From: Balneolaceae bacterium
GTDB taxonomy: Bacteria > Bacteroidota > Rhodothermia > Balneolales > Balneolaceae
Direction of reading: 5' to 3'
Assembly: GCA_007123985.1 (NCBI GenBank)
Contig: SLGA01000215.1
Coordinates: 1 to 30,800, forward strand
DNA length: 30,800 nucleotides
The notes beneath the pieces were generated by a model that was not told the DNA's origin, made no database searches, and was given only the letters and a program-made list of their open reading frames with translations. Both the position numbers and the translations under genes were made by a program. Positions 7,402 through 13,131 of this stretch are shown piece after piece; the first letter of the stretch is position 1; each line of letters opens with the position of its first letter.

Positions 7402-8310
7402 TTAATCATTTGAAAAATAGTTGATACTCTGGTAAACACCGGTCTCTTGTTTTACAATCTGCATAAGGAGATCGTTAGTAAGCGAGCTGGCACCAAACCT
7501 GAACCATTCAGGGGTGAGCCAGGCAGAACCGAGCGTCTCTTTAACCAATACAAGATATTGCAGGGCTTCTTTGGCTTTACGAATTCCACCGGCTGGTTTC
7601 ATGCCAACCATGCTCCCTGTATCCCGATAGAAATCTCGAATTGCTTCCAGCATCACAAGTGTAACGGGTTGTGTGGCAGCAGGTGATATTTTTCCGGTAG
7701 AGGTTTTGATAAAATCAGCACCGGCATGCATTGCGATATCACTTGCTTTGCGAACATTTTCAAGAGTTTCAAGCTCTCCGGTTTCAAGAATAACCTTGAG
7801 ATGAGCTTCACCACAGGCCTCTTTTATGGCAGCAATTTCATCAAAAATAAAGGTATAGTTTCCTTTTAAAAACTCACCGCGGGATATAACCATATCAATC
7901 TCATCAGCACCTTCACTCACTGCATAACGGGTATCATCCAATTTGATGTGAAGCTGAGCCATACCGCTTGGAAATGCAGTAGCTACACTGGCCACTTTAA
8001 CACCGGTTCCCTGCAGTGCTTTTTTAGCTGTGGCTACCATATTGGGATAGACACAAACTGCGGCAACATGAGGGAGATTGGGCATGGGTGCGTATGGTAA
8101 ACGGGCTTTACTGCATAACTGAATTACTTTCCCTTCCGAATCTTTTCCTTCCAGAGTGGTGTGATCGATCATGCTTAGGGCCAACTTTAGTGCCTGCAGC
8201 TTCGATTCTTTTTTGATACTACGTTTATTGAGTCGGCTGACTCGTTCTTCTACACCTATCTGGTCGATGGGAGTGGTTTGATTGAAATCCGGGATTGTCA
8301 GAACACTCAT
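7402..8310 (-). CDS. deoC: Deoxyribose-phosphate aldolase, long DERA form
   Basis: Cleaves 2-deoxyribose-5-phosphate to glyceraldehyde-3-phosphate and acetaldehyde in deoxynucleoside breakdown. Class I aldolase signature: Schiff-base Lys202 in GADFIKTSTGK, Asp139 in EIDMVI, and the second active-site lysine Lys238 in GMKPAGGIR. At 302 residues it is longer than the roughly 220-260 residues of common bacterial DeoC. It has an N-terminal extension of about 40 residues and an insert before AAVCVYP. The ACGEAHLK and LVKETLGSAWLTPE segments resemble, from memory, the animal-type DERA group. It is the first gene of the minus-strand unit followed by the two aldehyde dehydrogenase genes (gap 17 nt). 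A poorly matched TACATTTA box at 8359-8352 might be its promoter. Confidence 0.95.
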   Translation of the reverse strand: MSVLTIPDFNQTTPIDQIGVEERVSRLNKRSIKKESKLQALKLALSMIDHTTLEGKDSEGKVIQLCSKARLPYAPMPNLPHVAAVCVYPNMVATAKKALQGTGVKVASVATAFPSGMAQLHIKLDDTRYAVSEGADEIDMVISRGEFLKGNYTFIFDEIAAIKEACGEAHLKVILETGELETLENVRKASDIAMHAGADFIKTSTGKISPAATQPVTLVMLEAIRDFYRDTGSMVGMKPAGGIRKAKEALQYLVLVKETLGSAWLTPEWFRFGASSLTNDLLMQIVKQETGVYQSINYFSND

Positions 8311-8420
8311 TAGATATAGTTTATAGCTATTTTCTTGTCATTAATGGTATCTAAATGTACGGATATTCACCGCACTGAAAAAATTGATTAATTCATAGCG
8401 ATTTTGAAATCTTGCAAGAT

Positions 8421-8460
8421 GTGCGTAAATTGGCGTAAATAGAAAAGCAATTTGGCGTAA
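8421..8460 (+). promoter_or_regulatory. Triple GCGTAA direct repeat, candidate antitoxin operator
   Basis: Three copies of GCGTAA occur at 8423-8428, 8433-8438 and 8455-8460; the last two are preceded by TTG or TTTG. Start-to-start spacings are 10 and 22 bp, close to one and two helical turns, so all three would face one side of the DNA. The last copy ends one base before the antitoxin ATG. Xre-type antitoxins usually repress their own operon, so this is a natural autoregulatory site. The repeats are seen directly; the binding protein is inferred. Confidence 0.5.
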
Positions 8461-8461
8461 C

Positions 8462-8881
8462 ATGAAAAATAAATCAATCGTTGAAGAGCCGGAAGTACCC
8501 TATATTTCCTGGGATTTATCAAGTGCACTGAAGCAAATAAGCGATGGCCTTGGAACAAATATTTTACGGCTTATTCAGGTAAGGTTAGATATTTCAAAAG
8601 CAGAATTATCGTCCTTGCTGCTTGTATCACCCAGAACTCTCGACAGGCGCCGAAAAGAGAGTACACTTCCCCCGGATGAATCAGAACGTTCGTTCCGAAT
8701 AGCGCGCCTAACCGATCTCGCCGCAATGATTCTCGGAGATATGGAAAGTGCTGCAAACTGGTTCAAAAAGCCCAACTATGCGTTAGGAAACCAAACTCCG
8801 CTCGAACTTATGCGAACCGAGCCCGGTGCTAAACTTGTTGAGCGTACACTTCGCCAGATTGAACATGGTATTTCTGTGTAG
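8462..8881 (+). CDS. RES-Xre system antitoxin (Xre/MbcA/ParS-type, DUF2384)
   Basis: Antitoxin expected to bind and block the downstream RES toxin and to repress the operon. The protein has 139 residues. Residues about 30-64 form an Xre-like helix-turn-helix (ISKAELSSLLLVSPRTLDRRRK). The C-terminal part (about 85-137) is the DUF2384 toxin-binding domain, with the diagnostic WFKKPNYALGNQTPLELM block and a following GAKLVERTLRQIEHG helix. This is the standard architecture of COG5642 antitoxins. Its stop is 3 nt before the toxin ATG, an ordinary antitoxin-first arrangement. Three GCGTAA repeats lie directly upstream. Assigned from motifs and gene pairing; high certainty for the family. Confidence 0.9.
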   Translation: MKNKSIVEEPEVPYISWDLSSALKQISDGLGTNILRLIQVRLDISKAELSSLLLVSPRTLDRRRKESTLPPDESERSFRIARLTDLAAMILGDMESAANWFKKPNYALGNQTPLELMRTEPGAKLVERTLRQIEHGISV

Positions 8882-8884
8882 TTT

Positions 8885-9349
8885 ATGTCTCGAATAACTG
8901 TTTGGCGCATCTGCCACAAAGAGTTCAGTGATTCAGCTTTTTCGGGCAGGGGAGCTTTTCTTTATGGGGGCAGATTCAATAGTGAAGGAATTTCAGCAGT
9001 TTACACAGCAGGATCATTGTCACTTGGAATGCTCGAGATGCTTGTACGCAGTAATAACCGATCGAGCTTTCAGAATTATGAGGTCTTTAAAGCTGAAATT
9101 CCTATTGAATCTATTTTTGAACCCAATCCGGGTGAGCTACCAAGCGGATGGGATAATTTACCTCACGGAATGAGTTCACAAAATTTTGGTGATGCATGGA
9201 TTCAAACAAGCAGACACCTCGCCATGAAAGTGCCAAGTGTAGTAGTTTCTGTTGAACACAATTATATACTCAACCCTAATCACAAAGAATTTGAACGAAT
9301 AGAAGTTGTGAAAATGGATGATATTATTTTCGACAAAAGACTTTTTTAG
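8885..9349 (+). CDS. RES-domain toxin (NAD+-depleting type)
   Basis: Toxin of a RES-Xre pair; characterised relatives such as MbcT kill or arrest cells by breaking down NAD+. At 154 residues it is a single RES domain. The three name-giving residues can be placed: Arg30 in YGGRFN, Glu51 in LSLGMLEMLV, and Ser118 in VPSVVVSVEHNYILNP. The conserved WRI start (residues 7-9) and YTAGS (40-44) are also present. No residue I would expect for activity is missing, so it appears intact. It begins 3 nt after the antitoxin stop, so the two are probably translated together. Whether it degrades NAD+ by phosphorolysis or hydrolysis cannot be told from sequence. Confidence 0.9.
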   Translation: MSRITVWRICHKEFSDSAFSGRGAFLYGGRFNSEGISAVYTAGSLSLGMLEMLVRSNNRSSFQNYEVFKAEIPIESIFEPNPGELPSGWDNLPHGMSSQNFGDAWIQTSRHLAMKVPSVVVSVEHNYILNPNHKEFERIEVVKMDDIIFDKRLF

Positions 9350-9367
9350 CTGAGATTTTCTCTCTCG

Positions 9368-9396
9368 CCCGCCACTTGAAATGCTTTTAAAGCGGG
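9368..9396 (+). terminator. Weak hairpin after the RES toxin
   Basis: CCCGC (9368-9372) and GCGGG (9392-9396) can pair 19 nt downstream of the toxin stop, followed by TTCTTT. The stem is short and the loop is 19 nt, so this is at best a weak intrinsic terminator. Confidence 0.3.
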
Positions 9397-9490
9397 TTCT
9401 TTATGCAGATTAAATCCTTATTTATAAAATAGATGTTGTTCATATATATATTTAAGTAAGCATAAAATATCACATGACTGCTCTAATAAA

Positions 9491-9505
9491 TTTTGACAGT
9501 CAAAA
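9491..9505. promoter_or_regulatory. Perfect 15-bp palindrome upstream of the DUF4377-like lipoprotein
   Basis: TTTTGAC-A-GTCAAAA is a perfect inverted repeat (7-bp arms, one central base), 27 nt before the ATG at 9533. This is a plausible operator for a dimeric regulator; the regulator is unknown. The surrounding gap 9353-9532 is AT-rich and holds no other recognisable gene. Confidence 0.35.
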
Positions 9506-9532
9506 ATAATCATCATCAAATTTCTCGAATTA

Positions 9533-10213
9533 ATGAATTACCGTTATCTATACTTATTCACCGCAATTTTTGTATTCGTTTTTGCATCATGCGGTACAGA
9601 TTTTGACGCAGGACCATCCGGTTTAGACTGCTACGACAGTGAGCATCTAAAAGAACGTGGTATTAGTAGTACATCTTATCTGGAAACAGTGATTATGAAA
9701 GTGGATCACTTTAGACCAACAGCGCTCGATGGCCTTTTTGGCAATCCAGTTCTATCGTATCGGGTGCAGGAAAATGAAGCCATAAGTACAGAAGAATGGA
9801 TTAATCGCAGTTACGGTTTTTCAATCAGAAATTTTGACTATGAATGGGGATATACTTACGAAATCGTTGTTGAACGGCGAGAAATTGAGTACTCCGGTAT
9901 AGTAATGGATGCGACCGGTATTTGCCATATTTTAGTTGAGACTACTTCGAGAGAGAGGGTCAATTCAGAAGAGAACTTTGAAATCCAGCTTGTTTGGGTT
10001 TTTGAGGAAGCTTCTGACTCAGGAAACCAGTTGGTGGCCATCAATACTGTTGATGGAGATCAGGAATCTGGTTTTTTTATTAACAATTCAAAAAAAATAG
10101 ATTGCGGTGATTTGTGTGATGAAATGGCCGAGAAGCTTCAACTTGAAAACGATTTAATCGGCGTTTTTGAACATACATTTCAAAATTCAATACGGCTCAT
10201 TGAATTAAAATAG
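9533..10213 (+). CDS. Lipoprotein with a DUF4377-like domain, function unknown
   Basis: A 226-residue exported lipoprotein. The signal peptide (about 1-19, rich in aromatic and aliphatic residues) ends in FASC with lipidated Cys20. Residues about 70-130 contain SYRVQEN, a W-plus-aromatic segment, then FDYEWGYTYEIVVERREI. This pattern resembles DUF4377, a small domain found in secreted bacterial proteins, often with HslJ/META domains; I am only moderately sure of the match. Four further cysteines (two near the mature N-terminus and in GICH, two in DCGDLCDE) could form disulfides. The gene stands alone between the toxin and pckA, with a palindrome upstream and a strong hairpin downstream. No function can be assigned. 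Confidence 0.75.
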   Translation: MNYRYLYLFTAIFVFVFASCGTDFDAGPSGLDCYDSEHLKERGISSTSYLETVIMKVDHFRPTALDGLFGNPVLSYRVQENEAISTEEWINRSYGFSIRNFDYEWGYTYEIVVERREIEYSGIVMDATGICHILVETTSRERVNSEENFEIQLVWVFEEASDSGNQLVAINTVDGDQESGFFINNSKKIDCGDLCDEMAEKLQLENDLIGVFEHTFQNSIRLIELK

Positions 10214-10217
10214 AACT

Positions 10218-10258
10218 CCTTGAAGCATGACAATGCTTATTTGTGTCATGCCACAAGG
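10218..10258. terminator. Strong hairpin between two convergent genes
   Basis: CCTTG-aa-GCATGACA pairs with TGTCATGC-ca-CAAGG: an outer 5-bp and an inner 8-bp stem split by a 2x2 internal loop, with an 11-nt apical loop. On the plus strand TTTCTATC follows. It lies in the 54-bp gap between the lipoprotein and pckA ends and can fold in either transcript. Only the plus side has a partial U-tract. Confidence 0.6.
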
Positions 10259-10267
10259 TTTCTATCA

Positions 10268-11872
10268 TCAACCTTTCGGAGCAGCAGCTAACAACTCATT
10301 ACTGGCTCTATCAGCAAAACGTTTGAAGTTATCCCTGAACATTTGAGCAAGCTGAGCTGCTTTTTTATCGTATGCTTCTTTATCAGACCAGGTATTTCTT
10401 GGTACCAGTATTTCAGCTGGCACTCCTTTAACCTTTTCAGGAATCTGCAGGCCAAAGATAGGCTCTGTATAGTAGTTCACATTTTTCAGATTTCCTTCAA
10501 TAGCTTCGCTTAGAAGTTTACGGGTATGCGGAAGGCTCATACGCTTACCGGTACCGTACATTCCACCGGTCCATCCGGTGTTTACCAGCCAAACATTTGA
10601 GTTGTGCTTCCTGATTTTCTCGGCAAGCAATTCTGCGTAAACAGTGGGATGAAGAGGCATGAACGGGGACCCGAAACATGCAGAAAATGTAGCCTGCGGT
10701 TCATCTACCCCTCGCTCAGTACCGGCCACTTTTGCTGTATAACCACTGATAAAGTGGTACATGGCTTGCTCAGGAGTAAGTTTTGAAATAGGAGGGAGTA
10801 CTCCAAAGGCATCCGCTGTGAGAAAAATGATGTTTTCGGGGTGGTTGCCGAGCCCCGTTTCGCTTGCATTCGGGATGAATGAAATAGGGTAGGCACAACG
10901 GGTATTTTGTGTGAGTGAATCATCATCAAAATCGGGAACACGGTCATTATCCAGAACCACATTCTCCAAAATAGTGCCCGGCATCTGTGTTGTTTCGAAG
11001 ATTTCAGGTTCATTTTCTGAAGTCAGATTGATTGTTTTTGCATAACAACCGCCTTCAAAATTAAAGATACCGTTGTCGCTCCAGCCGTGTTCATCGTCTC
11101 CAATCAAAATTTTGTCGGAATCAGCAGAAAGGGTGGTTTTTCCTGTGCCGGATAATCCGAAATAAACCGCTGTTTTTCCCTCTTTATCCATGTTTGCGGA
11201 GCAGTGCATCGGCATTACATTTTGCTGTGGCAACAGGTAATTCATCACCGCAAATATCCCTTTTTTTACTTCACCTGAGTAGAGAGTACCGCCAATAAGA
11301 ATTAGTTTCTTTTTGAGATTGCACAGTATGAATGTGTTGGTTCTGGTTCCGTCAATTTCCGGATCTGCCTGGAAATTTGGTGCTGCCAAAACAGTGAAAC
11401 CCGGCTCATGATGTTTCAGTTCAACTTCTGATGGATTGATAAACATATTGTGGGCAAACAACGCATGGTATGCAACTTCACTAACTACTCGCACGTTGAG
11501 CCTGTATTCCGGATCAGCACCACAGTAGAGATCTTTTACGTAGAGATGTTTTCCATCAAGATACTCCACCACTTTTTTATGAAGATTATCGAAAACATCC
11601 TCGCTAACCGGTCTGTTTATACTGTTCCAGTCAATTTTATCTTTAGAAGTCTCTTCTTCTACAATAAAGCGATCTTCCGGCGATCTGCCGGTATATTTTC
11701 CGGTTAAAACCCGCAATGCCATTTTATCAGTAAGAACTGCTTCCTTGTTTTTTATAGCTTGTTCGTAAAGTTGTGCTGGGGTAAGATTCCATAGTACAGA
11801 ACCGTTATTTTTCAGGCCCAGATAGTCAAGTTCAACCGTGCTTTTCGGTTGATTTTTATAATCAATACTCAT
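10268..11872 (-). CDS. pckA: Phosphoenolpyruvate carboxykinase (ATP)
   Basis: Converts oxaloacetate and ATP to PEP, CO2 and ADP, the entry step of gluconeogenesis. I chose the ATG at 11872 (534 residues, starting MSIDYKN), close to the usual 530-540; an upstream in-frame TTG at 11911 would add 13 residues and looks less likely. Markers of the ATP-dependent family: YTGRSPEDRF (60-69), the kinase-1a loop GLSGTGKT (239-246), the metal-binding DD at 259-260 in LIGDDEHGW, and ENVVLD and NTRCAYPI further on. The C-terminal part has NTGWTGGMYGTGKRM. Full length, no missing motifs. It is monocistronic by layout, with its own promoter and an 18-bp palindrome upstream, so transcriptional control by carbon source is plausible. 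Confidence 0.97.
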   Translation of the reverse strand: MSIDYKNQPKSTVELDYLGLKNNGSVLWNLTPAQLYEQAIKNKEAVLTDKMALRVLTGKYTGRSPEDRFIVEEETSKDKIDWNSINRPVSEDVFDNLHKKVVEYLDGKHLYVKDLYCGADPEYRLNVRVVSEVAYHALFAHNMFINPSEVELKHHEPGFTVLAAPNFQADPEIDGTRTNTFILCNLKKKLILIGGTLYSGEVKKGIFAVMNYLLPQQNVMPMHCSANMDKEGKTAVYFGLSGTGKTTLSADSDKILIGDDEHGWSDNGIFNFEGGCYAKTINLTSENEPEIFETTQMPGTILENVVLDNDRVPDFDDDSLTQNTRCAYPISFIPNASETGLGNHPENIIFLTADAFGVLPPISKLTPEQAMYHFISGYTAKVAGTERGVDEPQATFSACFGSPFMPLHPTVYAELLAEKIRKHNSNVWLVNTGWTGGMYGTGKRMSLPHTRKLLSEAIEGNLKNVNYYTEPIFGLQIPEKVKGVPAEILVPRNTWSDKEAYDKKAAQLAQMFRDNFKRFADRASNELLAAAPKG

Positions 11873-11957
11873 GAATGATATTCTTATTTTGTGATTTATT
11901 CTGATAGGCAACTTGCCAAATCAAATACAGGACTTATTAGTAAAAATTTTGAGTCTG

Positions 11958-11989
11958 TAAAGGTAGTGCTTTCATAAATTTTTATGAAA
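11958..11989 (-). promoter_or_regulatory. pckA promoter with an internal 18-bp palindrome
   Basis: On the minus strand TTTC (11989-11986), 20 nt, then TACCTTTA (11965-11958) fits the Bacteroidota TTTG/TAnnTTTG layout with one mismatch in each box. Between them lies TTCATAAA-TT-TTTATGAA (11971-11988), 8-bp perfect arms around 2 bp, overlapping the upstream box. A dimeric regulator bound there would block or remodel polymerase binding. The start codon is about 80 nt downstream of the implied start. Confidence 0.45.
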
Positions 11990-12103
11990 TAAAAGCGCTT
12001 TTTTAACTTATTATCGAAGTATTTTACAATGTCCTTAATGGTTCTGTGATACTATAATAATTCATTTATCAATTAATAGATTCATACAAATATTCTTAAT
12101 CAA

Positions 12104-12961
12104 ATGATGGCAGCACGTATTGCACTACTTCAGTATTCATGTACAGAGTCTAAGTCTTTAAACATTGAAAAAGCGGAAACGTTCATTGAGCAAGCCTCAA
12201 GAGAGGGTGCAAATCTTGTAGCTCTTCCTGAACTGTTCAACACAACCTATTTCTGCCGTGAAATAAATCAAGACTTCTTCCGTCTGGCTGAACCGGTTCC
12301 GGGGCCAACAACCGAAAGAATTTGTGCACTTGCCAAAAAACTAAAGGTTGTGATATTATTACCCCTCTTTGAGCGAAAAGCTGCCGGAGTCTATTTCAAT
12401 ACCATGGTTGTGATTGAAAAGGATGGATCAATTGCTGGTATCTATCGAAAAATGCACATTCCTGATGACCCCGGATTTTACGAAAAATACTACTTCACAC
12501 CGGGAGATCTCGGTTTTAAAGTTTTTGATACAAGTGCAGGGAAGATTGGAACGCTCATCTGCTGGGATCAGTGGTTTCCTGAGGCAGCACGCATAACGGC
12601 CCTTAAGGGTGCTGACATACTATTCTATCCAACCGCTATAGGAACCCTTCCCGAGGAAAATGAAACCGAAAAAGCGGAGTTTTTGGATGCCTGGAAAACC
12701 ATCCAGCGCAGCCATGCCATTGCAAACGGCTGTTTTGTAGCAAGCATCAATCGGGTTGGGAATGAGGGGGGTACAACGTTCTGGGGAAACTCTTTCATTA
12801 GCGGGCCATTTGGGCAGATGATTGCGGAAATGGGAGAGAATGAAGGAATAGAATTGGCTGAAGTGGATTACGGAATCATCGAAAATCACAGACAAATCTG
12901 GCCCTATTTTAGAGACAGACGAATTGATGAGTACAAAGGGATTTTAAAAAGGCATCTGTAA
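12104..12961 (+). CDS. aguB: Carbon-nitrogen hydrolase, probable N-carbamoylputrescine amidase
   Basis: A nitrilase-superfamily amidase of 285 residues. The catalytic triad is visible: Glu43 in LPELFNTTYF, Lys116 in YRKMHIPDD, and nucleophile Cys153 in LICWDQWFPEAAR. The stretch PELFNTTYFCREIN and the DPGFYEKYYFTPGD block are typical of N-carbamoylputrescine amidase, which releases CO2 and ammonia from N-carbamoylputrescine to make putrescine. Its usual partner agmatine deiminase (aguA) is not in the window, so the substrate is inferred from motif resemblance only. Two ATGs in tandem (12104 and 12107) make the start ambiguous by one codon. A terminator-like hairpin follows, so it is probably transcribed apart from leuS. 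Confidence 0.82.
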   Translation: MMAARIALLQYSCTESKSLNIEKAETFIEQASREGANLVALPELFNTTYFCREINQDFFRLAEPVPGPTTERICALAKKLKVVILLPLFERKAAGVYFNTMVVIEKDGSIAGIYRKMHIPDDPGFYEKYYFTPGDLGFKVFDTSAGKIGTLICWDQWFPEAARITALKGADILFYPTAIGTLPEENETEKAEFLDAWKTIQRSHAIANGCFVASINRVGNEGGTTFWGNSFISGPFGQMIAEMGENEGIELAEVDYGIIENHRQIWPYFRDRRIDEYKGILKRHL

Positions 12962-12971
12962 GAATTTCATG

Positions 12972-12998
12972 AAAAAGCATTTTCCAAATGGTTTTTTT
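12972..12998 (+). terminator. Rho-independent-type terminator after the amidase gene
   Basis: A5-g-CATTT-tcc-AAATG-g-T7: a stem of CATTT/AAATG with a 3-nt loop, extended across a G-G mismatch by A5/T5 and ending in seven T. It begins 10 nt after the stop codon. AT-rich but well formed, separating the gene from leuS. Confidence 0.55.
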
Positions 12999-13080
12999 CG
13001 TGATGAAAAAATCAGGAGAGTATAATTCCCAAAGGAACTCAGAGGATTCTTTTACGGCTTTTTCCATCCTCATTTTTCGT

Positions 13081-13088
13081 TATCTTTG
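13081..13088 (+). promoter_or_regulatory. Candidate leuS promoter -7 box
   Basis: TATCTTTG matches TAnnTTTG exactly, 43 nt before the leuS ATG. No clear TTTG is found at the -33 position (the region reads CTTTTT). It implies a transcription start near 13094. Confidence 0.4.
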
Positions 13089-13131
13089 AAAGCTAATCGA
13101 ATGATGAAGCAGAATAATTTAGAAATAACAG

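Noticed and set aside
8352..8359. TACATTTA as the deoC promoter
   Set aside because: One mismatch in the -7 box and no clear -33 box at proper spacing; mentioned only in the deoC entry.
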